64,000 nucleotides of DNA from Roseibacterium beibuensis (GTDB lineage Bacteria; Pseudomonadota; Alphaproteobacteria; Rhodobacterales; Rhodobacteraceae), in the NCBI RefSeq assembly GCF_039542305.1, contig NZ_BAABHW010000006.1:124001-188000 (forward strand), given 5' to 3'. The translations under genes were made by a program, and so were the position numbers. Numbering within the stretch: position 1 is the first letter of the stretch; each line of letters opens with the position of its first letter. Below are positions 51,768 through 60,710 of this stretch, piece after piece. The notes under the pieces were generated by a model, which worked only from the letters and a program-made list of their open reading frames with translations, did no database searches and was not told where the DNA came from.

Positions 51768-52913
51768 ATGCCCACCGATCCCGCCGCCCTGACCGCCGCC
51801 CTCGTCAAATGCCCCTCGGTCACGCCGGAAGAAGGCGGCGCGCTGCAACTGCTGGAAGCGACGCTAGGCGCGGCGGGCTTCGACTGCACCCGGGTGGATC
51901 GGAACGGCACGCCAAACCTGTTCGCCCGCTGGGGCGCCAAGGGGGCGGAGAAGACCTTTGGCTTCAATGGCCATACCGACGTGGTGCCCGTGGGCGACGA
52001 AGGCGCCTGGACGCATCCGCCCTTCTCGGCGCATCTCGAAGAGGGCTGGCTTTACGGACGCGGGGCCACCGACATGAAATCGGGCGTGGCCGCCTTTGCC
52101 GCCGCCGCCATGGATTTCGTCAAGGACACGCCGCCGGACGGCGCGATCATCCTGACCATCACCGGCGACGAGGAAGGGCCGGGCCGTGACGGCACCATCG
52201 CCATCCTCGACTGGATGGAGCAGGCGGGCGAACGCATGGATGTCTGCATCGTGGGCGAACCCACCTGCCCCGAGGTGATCGGCGACATGATCAAGATCGG
52301 GCGGCGCGGGTCGATGACCGCGCATTTCGAGGTGATCGGCAAGCAGGGCCATTCCGCCTACCTGCACAAGACGCTGAACCCGATGCCGGCGGTGGCGCTG
52401 CTGGCGCATCGGCTGTCCGGTCACACGCTGGATCGGGGCACCGACCATTTCGACCCGTCCACCCTGTCGGTGACCACCATCGACACGGGCAACCCGGCCT
52501 CGAACGTCATTCCCGCGCGCACGCGCATGACGGTCAACCTGCGTTTCAACGACCTGCACACCGGCGCCAGCCTGACCGACTGGCTGCGCGCCGAGGCCGA
52601 CAAGGTCGCCGAGGAAACCGGTACGCGGATCGAAATGCGCCCCCATATCTCGGGCGAGGCGTTCCTGACGCCGCCCGGCGATCTGTCCGATCTGGTGTCG
52701 GGGGCGGTGGCCAAGGCCACGAACCGCCAGCCGGTCCTGTCGACCACCGGTGGCACCTCGGACGCGCGTTTCGTCAAATCGCATTGCCCGGTGGTCGAGT
52801 TCGGCCTTGTCGGACACCGGATGCACGAGGTCGATGAACGCGTCTGGGTGCAGGACATCCACGACCTGAAACGCATCTACACCCAGATCCTGACCGACTA
52901 TTTCACGGGCTGA
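51768..52913 (+). CDS. dapE: Succinyl-diaminopimelate desuccinylase
   Basis: A 381-residue zinc peptidase-like enzyme (M20 family) cleaving N-succinyl-LL-DAP. It has GFNGHTDVVPVGDEGAWTHP with the first metal ligands, GRGATDMKSGVAAFAAAAMD, and TGDEEGPGRDGT with the catalytic glutamate. ATG at 51768 has CGGAG upstream. It follows dapD by 5.5 kb on the same strand, with the Hint/Crp block between them. Confidence 0.97.
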   Translation: MPTDPAALTAALVKCPSVTPEEGGALQLLEATLGAAGFDCTRVDRNGTPNLFARWGAKGAEKTFGFNGHTDVVPVGDEGAWTHPPFSAHLEEGWLYGRGATDMKSGVAAFAAAAMDFVKDTPPDGAIILTITGDEEGPGRDGTIAILDWMEQAGERMDVCIVGEPTCPEVIGDMIKIGRRGSMTAHFEVIGKQGHSAYLHKTLNPMPAVALLAHRLSGHTLDRGTDHFDPSTLSVTTIDTGNPASNVIPARTRMTVNLRFNDLHTGASLTDWLRAEADKVAEETGTRIEMRPHISGEAFLTPPGDLSDLVSGAVAKATNRQPVLSTTGGTSDARFVKSHCPVVEFGLVGHRMHEVDERVWVQDIHDLKRIYTQILTDYFTG

Positions 52914-52916
52914 GCC

Positions 52917-53393
52917 CTATTCGCCGTCGACCTCGGGCGTGGCGCGTGGGCCACCCGTCAGATCGTCGATCAGGGCCTGCATCTCGTCGATCTCGATACG
53001 CTGCGCCTCGATGATCCGGTCGGCCAGCGCCTGCACGCGCGGGTCGCTCAACCCGGCGCGTTCGCTTGTCAGGATGGCGATCGAATGGTGCGGGATCATG
53101 GCGCGCATCCAGGACACGTCCTGCACGGTCGCCTGCGACCGCACCAGCCATAGCGACCCGGCAAAGGCCACCACGGCGACACCCATGATCGTCCAGTTGA
53201 GTGCCCGGTTGCCATACATCTTCCACATGAAACCGAGCATCACGATGGCCATCGCGGCCCCCATGAGGACCGCCATGTAAAGCCGCGTTTCGCTGAAGCT
53301 GATATGCCCCAGCGCGTAGGTGTTGAGATACATCAGGCCGAACATCACGACGGTGGAGGTCGCGATCATGGCCAGGAATCGCGTATAGGTCAT
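52917..53393 (-). CDS. DUF305 membrane protein
   Basis: A 158-residue protein with three N-terminal membrane segments (MTYTRFLAMIATSTVVMFGL, then two more up to about residue 85). The soluble C-terminal part carries MRAMIPHHSIAILTSERAGL, the DUF305 metal-binding-like core with the HHS motif, then a helix IEAQRIEIDEMQALIDDL. Family members are often near copper genes; no such gene is nearby here. Start at 53393 has AAGGAG upstream. It is convergent with dapE, three bases away, and divergent from rnr. Confidence 0.86.
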   Translation of the reverse strand: MTYTRFLAMIATSTVVMFGLMYLNTYALGHISFSETRLYMAVLMGAAMAIVMLGFMWKMYGNRALNWTIMGVAVVAFAGSLWLVRSQATVQDVSWMRAMIPHHSIAILTSERAGLSDPRVQALADRIIEAQRIEIDEMQALIDDLTGGPRATPEVDGE

Positions 53394-53513
53394 GTCGGGT
53401 GATCTCCTTCTTTCCTGGCACATCAACGCTTGGCAGGGCGCGCTGTTCCGACTGGCCCGCTCTGGCCCCAATTCCCGCATGACGCGCGCCCGGCCCCGTG
53501 TTACGCCAAACGC

Positions 53514-55769
53514 ATGAGCACGCTTCCCACCAAGGACCAGATCCTCGCCTGGATCTCGGACAACCCCGCCAGCACCTCGAAACGCGATATTGCCCGCGCC
53601 TTCGGGATCAAGGGGGCCGACCGGATCGACCTCAAGCGCATGCTCAAGGAGCTGGAGGACGAGGGCCACCTCGAGAAGCGCAAGAAGACCTATCGCGACC
53701 CCGACAAACTGCCGCCCGTGGCAGTGTTGCAGGTCACCGGGCCGGACGATCTGGGCGACGTGTTCTGCCGCCCGCTGGAATGGCAGGGCGAAGGGACCGA
53801 GCCGCGCATCCTGTTTTCCGCCCGCGCGACCGACCCGGCCATCGGCGCGGGCGACCGCATCCTTGCCCGCATGCAAGAGGTTCAGGGCGAGGATCACCAG
53901 TATATCGCCCGCCTGATCCGGAGGATCGGGACGAACCCGAAAAAGATCCTCGGCATCTACCGCAAGGGGGCCGAGGGCGGGCGCATCGTGCCCATCGCCA
54001 AGGGGGCCGACAAGGAATGGCAGGTGCGCGCCAGCGACACGCACGGCGCGCGCGACGGCGAGTTGGTCGAGGCCGAACAGGCCGGCCCCAAGGGCCGCAT
54101 GGGCCTGCCGCGGGCGCGGATCACCGACCGTCTGGGCGACCCCGGCGCGCCGAAATCCGTCAGCCTCATCGCGATTCACGAACACGGCATTCCCGACGCG
54201 TTCCCCGATGCCGTCATCGCCGAGGCCGACAGCAAGAAGCCCGCGGGCCTGTCAGGGCGCGAGGATTTGCGCGACATGGACCTTGTCACCATCGACCCGG
54301 CCGATGCGCGCGACCATGACGACGCCTGCTATGCCCATGCCGATGACGACCCGAAGAACAGGGGCGGCCATGTCATCTGGGTCGCCATCGCCGATGTCGC
54401 GCATTACGTGCCGGCGGGCAGCGCGCTGGACCGCGAGGCGAAGAAGCGGGGCAATTCCACCTATTTCCCCGACCGCGTGGTGCCGATGCTGCCCGACCGC
54501 CTGTCGGGCGACCTGTGTTCCCTGCACGAAGGCGTGCCGCGCGCCTGTATCGCCTTGCGCATGGTCATCGACGCACAGGGTAACAAGATCGGCCACCGAT
54601 TTGTCCGGGGGCTGATGCGCTCGACCGCGTCGCTCAACTACGAGGAGGTTCAGGCCGCCGAGGATGGCAGCCCGAACGACAAGACCGCACCCCTGGTCGC
54701 GCCGATCATCGCCCCGCTTTATGCCGCCTATCGCGCGCTGCGCGATGCGCGCAACCGCCGCCAGCCGCTGGACCTCGACCTGCCGGAGCGGCGGATCCAA
54801 CTGTCCGAGGACGGGCATGTCACCTCCGTCGCCTACAAGGACCGGCTCGATGCGCATCGCATGATCGAGGAATTCATGGTTCTGGCCAATGTCGCCGCCG
54901 CCGAGACCCTGATCGAGAAACGCTCCCCCCTGCTGTTCCGCGTGCACGAGGAACCGAACCCCGAAAAGATCGAGGCCTTGCGCGAAACCGCCGAGGCCTC
55001 GGGGTTTTCGCTGGCAAAGGGGCAGGTCCTGCAAACCCGGCAGTTGAACGCCCTGCTGGCCCAGGCCGAGGGGAGCGAGTTCGACGAGTTGATCAACATG
55101 ACCACGCTGCGCTCGATGACGCAGGCCTATTACAGCCCCGAGAATTTCGGGCATTTCGGGCTGGCGCTGAAGAATTACGCGCATTTCACCTCGCCCATCC
55201 GGCGCTATTCCGACCTGGTTGTGCATCGCTCGCTGATCTCGGCCCATGGATGGGGGCGCGATGGGCTGAGCCCCGAGGAGATCGAGCGGCTGGACGAAAC
55301 CGCCAAGCATATTTCGGACACCGAGCGGCGGTCGATGACGGCGGAGCGCGACACCAATGACCGCTACCTCGCCGCCTACCTGTCGGACCGGGTGGGCGCG
55401 ACCTTCACCGGGCGCATCTCGGGCATCCAGCGCTTCGGTGCCTTCGTGCGGCTGGACGAGACGGGGGCGGACGGGTTGCTGCCCATGCGGGCGATCGGGC
55501 ACGAGTATTTCCATTTCGACGCCGAGACGCAGACGCTGATGGGCGCGGACTCGGGCCTGACCATCGGGATCGGCGACCGAGTCACCGTCAAACTGGCCGA
55601 GGCCGTTCCGGTGACCGGGGGCCTGACGCTGGACCTTGTCGAACTGGACGGGAGAAGCCTGCCGCGCCGTCCGCAACGGGGCAAGCGGGGCGCTCCGCCT
55701 CGCCGGAAGGCCGGGAAAGCGGCCAAGAAAAAGGTCAAGCTGCGCAAGAAAACCGCGCGGCAGCGTTAA
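53514..55769 (+). CDS. rnr: Ribonuclease R
   Basis: A 751-residue 3'-5' exoribonuclease degrading structured RNA. The order is an N-terminal HTH/OB region (1-200), the RNB catalytic domain with TIDPADARDHDD at 259-270, FGLALKNYAHFTSPIRRYSD as the RNA-channel motif, then an S1 domain (GATFTGRISGIQRFGAFVRL). A lysine/arginine tail ends the protein. ATG at 53514 was chosen; the frame opens 28 codons earlier without a ribosome site. It is a typical length for RNase R. Confidence 0.97.
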   Translation: MSTLPTKDQILAWISDNPASTSKRDIARAFGIKGADRIDLKRMLKELEDEGHLEKRKKTYRDPDKLPPVAVLQVTGPDDLGDVFCRPLEWQGEGTEPRILFSARATDPAIGAGDRILARMQEVQGEDHQYIARLIRRIGTNPKKILGIYRKGAEGGRIVPIAKGADKEWQVRASDTHGARDGELVEAEQAGPKGRMGLPRARITDRLGDPGAPKSVSLIAIHEHGIPDAFPDAVIAEADSKKPAGLSGREDLRDMDLVTIDPADARDHDDACYAHADDDPKNRGGHVIWVAIADVAHYVPAGSALDREAKKRGNSTYFPDRVVPMLPDRLSGDLCSLHEGVPRACIALRMVIDAQGNKIGHRFVRGLMRSTASLNYEEVQAAEDGSPNDKTAPLVAPIIAPLYAAYRALRDARNRRQPLDLDLPERRIQLSEDGHVTSVAYKDRLDAHRMIEEFMVLANVAAAETLIEKRSPLLFRVHEEPNPEKIEALRETAEASGFSLAKGQVLQTRQLNALLAQAEGSEFDELINMTTLRSMTQAYYSPENFGHFGLALKNYAHFTSPIRRYSDLVVHRSLISAHGWGRDGLSPEEIERLDETAKHISDTERRSMTAERDTNDRYLAAYLSDRVGATFTGRISGIQRFGAFVRLDETGADGLLPMRAIGHEYFHFDAETQTLMGADSGLTIGIGDRVTVKLAEAVPVTGGLTLDLVELDGRSLPRRPQRGKRGAPPRRKAGKAAKKKVKLRKKTARQR

Positions 55770-55839
55770 CCGGGCCTTCACCACATCGCCTTACCGCAAC
55801 GGCAAGAGACCGCGCATTGACGCGCGGTTGATGTAAGTG

Positions 55840-55862
55840 CGCTTGGAATCCGCTATATTATC
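55840..55862 (+). promoter_or_regulatory. Possible promoter of the transglycosylase gene
   Basis: In the 136-base gap before the mltB-type gene, TATATT at about 55854-55859 resembles a -10 box in an otherwise GC-rich region, with TTGGAA just upstream at a short spacing. Weak evidence. Confidence 0.3.
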
Positions 55863-55905
55863 CACAAAACCGGGCAGACCTTGAGCGAAGACTGACAGGC
55901 CCAGC

Positions 55906-57327
55906 ATGCGGCACACCTTAACGATATCGACCCTGACGCTGGCCCTTTGGGCCGGAATGGCACTTGCCGCACCGCCGCGGGTGTCACTGGTGCCCATCCC
56001 CCGCCCCGGCCCGGATGCAGTAATCCCGGCCCAGGCCCGACCCGTCGCGGAGCCCGAAGTGACACGGGCGGTCGAGCCCGATGAACCGGTGAGCCTGCTG
56101 GCCGTGGCGTCCTCGATGCGGCCGGAATATCGCGGCACCCCGCCTGAGGGTTTCGTCGAGGAGACCGAGCGCATGGCCGCCGAACGGATGGGCCGGGTCG
56201 AAGACCCGGAGTTTCGCCGCTGGATCGACGGGTTCTTCGCCCGCGCCCGCGCGCAAGGGATCACGCAAGGCACGCTCGAGGCGGCCTTTACCGGCGTGCA
56301 ACTGAATACGCGCGTGCTGGAACGCGATGCGAACCAATCCGAGTTTTCCCGCGCATTGTGGGATTACCTCGACTCCGCCGTGTCGTCGGAACGTGTCTCG
56401 AACGGGCGCGCGGCCTACGAGGAATACGCCGACGAACTGGCCGAGATCGAAGCGCGCTACGACGTGGATGCGCGCGTGGTCGTGGCGATCTGGGGGCTGG
56501 AAAGCGCCTATGGCGCGATGCGCGGCTCGACCGACATCATCGAGGCGATGGCGAGCCTGGCCTACGAGGGGCGGCGCCGGGACTTCTTCGAGGACCAACT
56601 GATCGCGGCGCTGCGCATCCTGCAATCGGGCGACGTGCGCCCGCGCAACATGCGCGGCAGCTGGGCCGGGGCCATGGGCCATACGCAGTTCATGCCGACG
56701 AGCTACCTCGATCACGCGCAGGATTTCAACGGCGACGGGCGGCGCGATATCTGGTCGGACAACCCGGTGGACGCCCTGGCCTCGACCGCCGCGTATCTTG
56801 CGCATTTCGGGTGGGAGCGCGGCCAGCCCTGGGGCGTCGAGATCCGCCTGCCCGACGGCTTCGATTACAGCCTGACGGGCGAGCGGACCCGGCGCAACGC
56901 CGCCTTCTGGCGAGACCGCGGCGTGACGCTGGCCGATGGCGGCGAGGTGCCGGATCATGGCGACGCGTCGATCCTGCTGCCCGCCGGGTCGCATGGCGTG
57001 GCGCTGATGATCTTCGACAATTTCCGGGTGATCGAGCGCTACAACCCTGCGGACGCCTATGTCATCGCGGTGGGGCATCTGGGCGACCGGATCATGGGCG
57101 GCCCCCGTTTTCGCGCCGAATGGCCGCGCGGGGACCGGGTGCTGAGCGGCGATGAGCGGCGGGAATTGCAGCGCCTGTTGACCGCCGCAGGCTTCGCCAC
57201 CTATGGCGTGGACGGGATCATCGGGCCGAACACGATCGACGCCGTGCGCCGTTACCAGCAATCCATCGGCGATACGCCCGATGGCTATGCCTCGCTCCGG
57301 GTTCTGGAGCAGTTGCGCGGGTCCTGA
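55906..57327 (+). CDS. Lytic murein transglycosylase, MltB family, with peptidoglycan-binding domain
   Basis: A 473-residue exported enzyme. A Sec signal (1-21, ending ALAA) is followed by a proline-rich linker. The catalytic glutamate is Glu199 in IWGLESAYG; GSWAGAMGHTQFMPTSYLDH follows, typical of MltB. The C-terminal 60 residues are a PG_binding_1 domain (ELQRLLTAAGFATYGVDGII). It cuts glycan strands with formation of 1,6-anhydro ends. Together with mepA it makes two murein-cutting genes in the window. Confidence 0.95.
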   Translation: MRHTLTISTLTLALWAGMALAAPPRVSLVPIPRPGPDAVIPAQARPVAEPEVTRAVEPDEPVSLLAVASSMRPEYRGTPPEGFVEETERMAAERMGRVEDPEFRRWIDGFFARARAQGITQGTLEAAFTGVQLNTRVLERDANQSEFSRALWDYLDSAVSSERVSNGRAAYEEYADELAEIEARYDVDARVVVAIWGLESAYGAMRGSTDIIEAMASLAYEGRRRDFFEDQLIAALRILQSGDVRPRNMRGSWAGAMGHTQFMPTSYLDHAQDFNGDGRRDIWSDNPVDALASTAAYLAHFGWERGQPWGVEIRLPDGFDYSLTGERTRRNAAFWRDRGVTLADGGEVPDHGDASILLPAGSHGVALMIFDNFRVIERYNPADAYVIAVGHLGDRIMGGPRFRAEWPRGDRVLSGDERRELQRLLTAAGFATYGVDGIIGPNTIDAVRRYQQSIGDTPDGYASLRVLEQLRGS

Positions 57328-57359
57328 GGGATTTCGCCCGGCTACGCCGGTCGACCCGT

Positions 57360-57418
57360 GCGAGGGGGCTGTCTGCCCCCTCGCGCTCCCCCGAGCATAT
57401 TTCGAGGATAAAGATCGG
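57360..57418. repeat. Hairpin plus conserved tail, possible Rhodobacteraceae intergenic repeat
   Basis: GCGAGGGGGC (57360-57369) and GCCCCCTCGC (57375-57384) form a perfect 10-bp stem with a 5-base loop, followed by CTCCCCCGAGCATATTTCGA and AAAGATC. The stem-then-CCCCGAG-ATATTT-AAGAT layout resembles an element I recall as scattered between genes in this family. It lies between the transglycosylase and the convergent MOSC gene, so it probably also ends both transcripts. Confidence 0.6.
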
Positions 57419-57419
57419 G

Positions 57420-57887
57420 TCAGGTCGGGATGACCTCGTCCCCCAGCGAGAGATCGCCGGGCACCTCGACGGTAGCGCACCAGCCGCCATGGCCGCGCAT
57501 GGCGGTGTAGCCGCCGGGACCGAGGGCGCGCTCCATCCGGGAACAGGGGGCGCAGGGGCCGGTCAGCCGCAGGCGGGCGGTGCCGATGGCGATGGTCCGG
57601 CCGCGCAGGGCCGCGAGGTTGAGGCGCGAGATCACGAGGTTGCGGCGGAGCGTTTCGGGCGTGAGGGCCTCCAGCCCCGCAAGGGCTGCGATGACCGGCA
57701 GGTGTTCCGCCTGGATCAGGGTGACCGCGCGCTTGCCGGGGCGCGCGTGGTCGCCCGTCAGGCCAGCCTCGGTCAGCCTCGCGCTGGAGACGGGTGTCAG
57801 AGGTGCCAGCCGGTCCGGGCGCAGGCCGATCCAGTCGAGGCGGCCGGGCTGCGCGTGGCGGGCGATGAGGTCGGCGAGCGTGTCCAT
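57420..57887 (-). CDS. MOSC-domain protein
   Basis: A 155-residue protein with the MOSC fold: VTLIQAEHLPVIAALAGLEA, LRRNLVISRLNLAALRGRTI and the C-terminal cysteine segment RLTGPCAPCSRMERALGPGG. MOSC proteins deliver sulfur or handle molybdenum cofactor-type sulfur transfer; the substrate is unknown. ATG at 57887. It is divergent from imuB; the LexA box between them lies 56 bases from its start. Confidence 0.87.
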   Translation of the reverse strand: MDTLADLIARHAQPGRLDWIGLRPDRLAPLTPVSSARLTEAGLTGDHARPGKRAVTLIQAEHLPVIAALAGLEALTPETLRRNLVISRLNLAALRGRTIAIGTARLRLTGPCAPCSRMERALGPGGYTAMRGHGGWCATVEVPGDLSLGDEVIPT

Positions 57888-57942
57888 GACCCGAAGATAG
57901 GACGGGGGAGACTCGACTCCCACCCGCGCGGGCGCTAAATGT

Positions 57943-57957
57943 GAACAAAACAGGAAC
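57943..57957. promoter_or_regulatory. LexA (SOS) box upstream of imuB
   Basis: GAAC-AAAACAG-GAAC matches exactly the alphaproteobacterial LexA operator GAAC-N7-GAAC (the GTTC-N7-GTTC direct repeat on the other strand). It lies two bases before the imuB start codon, so LexA would block transcription or overlap the ribosome site. This is a direct reading; induction by DNA damage is inferred. Confidence 0.85.
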
Positions 57958-57959
57958 AT

Positions 57960-59663
57960 ATGCAGAGCTGCCCTGCCATGTCCGCCCCGACCCCGTCGCA
58001 TGACCCGAAAAAGACCCGGCGCATCCTGTCGCTGTGGTTCCCCCGGCTGGCCGCCGAACGCCTCTTGCGGGCCGAGCCGGGGCTGGCCGAGGCGCCGCTG
58101 GCCGTGATCCGCGAGACGGGGAACATCCGCGAGGTTGCGGCGCTGAGTGCGGCGGCCGAGGCACAGGGCGCGGCACGAGGCCAGCCCCTGAGCGTGGCGG
58201 TGACGCTGTGCCCGGGCCTGATCACGCGGCCCGCCGATCCGGCGGGCGAGGCGGCATTCCTGTCGGCGCTGCGGCGGTGGGCGGGCAAGTTCAGCCCCTG
58301 GGTGGCCGAGGATGCGCCCGAGGGGCTGATGGTGGACCTGACCGGCTGCGCGCATCTGTTCGGCGGGGAAGAGGCGCTGTTTCGCACCGCCCTCGCGGAT
58401 TGTGCCGACCTGGGGCTGAGCGTGCGGGCGGGCATCGCCGATACCGCGGGCGCGGCCTGGGCCCTGGCGCGCTATGCCGGCGGGGGCGGGCCTGCCGCGC
58501 CGCGCACGGGCGATGCCATCGACCAGGAGGCACGGGCAACCCGGTCCCGCGCGCAAAAGCGGCACTGGACGCGCGGCGGCGCGGCCCCGGCGGCCCAGGT
58601 CATCGGGGGAGAGGCCGCGCGCATCGCGCCCCCCGGCGCCACGCGGCAGGCCTTGGCGCCCCTGCCCATCGCGGCGCTGCGGGTGCCGCAAGAGACGGTC
58701 GCGGGGCTGGCGCGGCTGGGTCTGCGGCGCGTGGGCGATCTTTGGGGGATACCGCGCGCAGGACTGACCCGGCGCTTCGGGTCCGAGTTGGTGCATCGGC
58801 TGGACCAGGCGCTTGGCGTGGCGCCCGAGCCGATCTCTCCCGCCCGCGCGCCGCTGCATTTCGCGCTGCGGCTGAGCCTGCCCGACCCGATCGGGCTGGA
58901 GGCGGATATCCTGGCCGGGCTGGACCGGCTGCTGCCGCCGCTTTGCGAAAAGCTGCGCGCGGCGGGGCGCGGCGCGCGCCGGGTGCGGTTGGAATTGTCG
59001 CGGGTGGATGGCGGCACGCAGGTGGTCGAGGTGGGCCTGGCGCGGCCTGCCGATCATCCCGACCGGTTGCGCCCGCTGCTGGCAATGAAGCTGGACGAGG
59101 TGGATGCGGGCTTTGGCATCGACCGGCTGCGGCTGGTGGCGACGGTGACCGAGCCGCGTCATGCCAGCCAGCACAAGGGCGGATGGGCCGTCAGCGCCGA
59201 GGCTCACGCCCCCCGGGGCGAGGCGCAGGCGATGGCCGACCTGATCGCCCGGCTGGGCGCGCGCGTGGGGCTGGAGGCGATCACCCGCGAGCGCCCCGCC
59301 GACAGCCATATCCCCGAGAAGACCAGCGTGACCCTGGCCGCCGCATGGTCGGAGCCGGCCGAGGACTGGCCCCGCCCCGCCCGGCCCCGGCCCCTGACCC
59401 TGTTTCGCCCCGAACCCGTCATCGCGCCCGACTGCCCCACCCCGCCCGAAACCTTTCGCTGGCGTGGCCGGACATTCGAGATGCAAGCCGCCAGCGGGCC
59501 TGAACGGATCGCCCCGGAATGGTGGCTGGACGAGCCCGACTGGCGCACGGGCGTGCGGGATTACTGGCGCATCACCACCGCAGAGGGGGCCGGTTTATGG
59601 CTGTTCTACGCCCATGGCGGTGCAGCCTCGGGCGGGTGGTTCGCGCAGGGAAATTTCGATTGA
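57960..59663 (+). CDS. imuB: ImuB-like Y-family polymerase homologue (SOS mutagenesis)
   Basis: A 567-residue protein related to DNA polymerase IV/V but of the ImuB type. It starts with RILSLWFPRLAAERLLRAEP, where true Y-polymerases have a catalytic Asp motif (xDxD); that motif is missing, so it is likely non-catalytic, as is known for ImuB. ImuB bridges the beta clamp, ImuA and the error-prone DnaE2. The LexA box upstream supports SOS control. Neither imuA nor dnaE2 is adjacent: a MOSC gene lies upstream and dat downstream. ATG at 57960 was used; an ATG 18 bases later is possible. Confidence 0.9.
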   Translation: MQSCPAMSAPTPSHDPKKTRRILSLWFPRLAAERLLRAEPGLAEAPLAVIRETGNIREVAALSAAAEAQGAARGQPLSVAVTLCPGLITRPADPAGEAAFLSALRRWAGKFSPWVAEDAPEGLMVDLTGCAHLFGGEEALFRTALADCADLGLSVRAGIADTAGAAWALARYAGGGGPAAPRTGDAIDQEARATRSRAQKRHWTRGGAAPAAQVIGGEAARIAPPGATRQALAPLPIAALRVPQETVAGLARLGLRRVGDLWGIPRAGLTRRFGSELVHRLDQALGVAPEPISPARAPLHFALRLSLPDPIGLEADILAGLDRLLPPLCEKLRAAGRGARRVRLELSRVDGGTQVVEVGLARPADHPDRLRPLLAMKLDEVDAGFGIDRLRLVATVTEPRHASQHKGGWAVSAEAHAPRGEAQAMADLIARLGARVGLEAITRERPADSHIPEKTSVTLAAAWSEPAEDWPRPARPRPLTLFRPEPVIAPDCPTPPETFRWRGRTFEMQAASGPERIAPEWWLDEPDWRTGVRDYWRITTAEGAGLWLFYAHGGAASGGWFAQGNFD

Positions 59664-59774
59664 TCGGCGTGTTGCGCGGCCAACGGCATCGGGCGGTGAC
59701 GGGATGGCCCGAGGCAGCGACAGGCCCCGGCCAACCCTAACGCGGCATGCGCGCGCGACCCGATGCGGCCAGCT

Positions 59775-60635
59775 TCAGACGGCGGCCTTGCGCATCTCGT
59801 CGAGGTAAATCTCGCGCAGGCGGGCGCTGACGGGGCCCGGTGCGCCCGACCCGATGGCCTGCCCATCCATGTCGACAACCGGCATGACGAAGCTGGAGGC
59901 CGAGGTGATGAAGGCCTCATCCGCGTCTTTCGCCTCGTCGATGGTGAAGGGGCGTTCCTCGACCGTCATCTGTGCCTCGCGGGCAAAGCGCAGGACCGCG
60001 GCGCGGGTGATGCCGTGCAGGATCTCGTTGCCGAGGTGGCGGGTGATGATGGTCCCGTTCTTGACGATATAGGCGTTGTTCGACGTGCCCTCGGTCACGA
60101 ACCCATCCTCGACCATCCACGCATCGTCGGCGCCTGCGGCCTTGGCCATCATCTTGCCCATGGACGGATACAGCAGTTGCACTGTCTTGATGTCGCGGCG
60201 GCCCCAGCGCTGATCCTCGATCGAGATCACCTTGATGCCGGTCCTGGCCGCGGGGCTGTCGGCAAGGCCGGGCTTGGATTGGGTGAACAGCACAATGGTC
60301 GGCGGCGTATCTTCGGGCGGGAAGGCGAAGTCGCGGTCGGCGGCGGCCCCGCGCGTGATCTGCAGGTAGATCAGCCCCTCGTCGATCTCGTTCTTTTCGA
60401 CAAGCTGGCGATGGATCTCCAGCAACTCGTCCATGTCCACCGGGGAAGCCATGTCGAGTTCGGTCAAGGAGCGTTCCAGACGCCGCGCGTGACCCGCGAA
60501 ATCGACCAGCTTGCCGCCAAGCACGCTCGTCACCTCGTAGACGCCGTCGGCGAAGAGGAACCCACGGTCGAAGATCGAGACCTTGGCCTCTTCCTCGGGG
60601 AGGTATTGGCCGTTGACATAGACGGTGCGGGACAT
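59775..60635 (-). CDS. dat: D-amino-acid transaminase
   Basis: A 286-residue fold-type IV aminotransferase, D-alanine type. It moves amino groups between D-amino acids and 2-oxo acids, giving D-glutamate from 2-oxoglutarate. The PLP lysine is Lys150 in GRRDIKTVQLLYP; SIFDRGFLFADGVYEVTSVL and VTEGTSNNAYIVKNGTIITR are typical of D-AAT. AGGAGAT lies before the ATG at 60635. It is the third gene after dgcN and dgcA on the same strand, 75 bases from dgcA, which suggests that the D-glutamate it makes feeds the DgcN/DgcA route. Confidence 0.92.
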   Translation of the reverse strand: MSRTVYVNGQYLPEEEAKVSIFDRGFLFADGVYEVTSVLGGKLVDFAGHARRLERSLTELDMASPVDMDELLEIHRQLVEKNEIDEGLIYLQITRGAAADRDFAFPPEDTPPTIVLFTQSKPGLADSPAARTGIKVISIEDQRWGRRDIKTVQLLYPSMGKMMAKAAGADDAWMVEDGFVTEGTSNNAYIVKNGTIITRHLGNEILHGITRAAVLRFAREAQMTVEERPFTIDEAKDADEAFITSASSFVMPVVDMDGQAIGSGAPGPVSARLREIYLDEMRKAAV

Positions 60636-60675
60636 GGGCGGATCTCCTATCAAGCTGTCATCGCTTTCGGGGGTT

Positions 60676-60704
60676 GGCGCGCCCACGTCAAGGGGCGGCG
60701 CGCC
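60676..60704. other. GGCGCGCC dyad between dgcA and dat
   Basis: Two copies of the self-complementary octamer GGCGCGCC (60676-60683 and 60697-60704) can pair over a 13-base loop in the 75-base gap. It may act as an attenuating stem between dgcA and dat. Confidence 0.5.
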
Positions 60705-60710
60705 GCAGGG

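Noticed and set aside
55984..58176. Minus-strand frame of 730 codons antisense to mltB and imuB
   Set aside because: Shadow frame; the plus-strand genes have clear domains.
57420..59486. Minus-strand frame of 688 codons ending in the MOSC gene
   Set aside because: Only the last 155 codons match MOSC; the rest is antisense to imuB.
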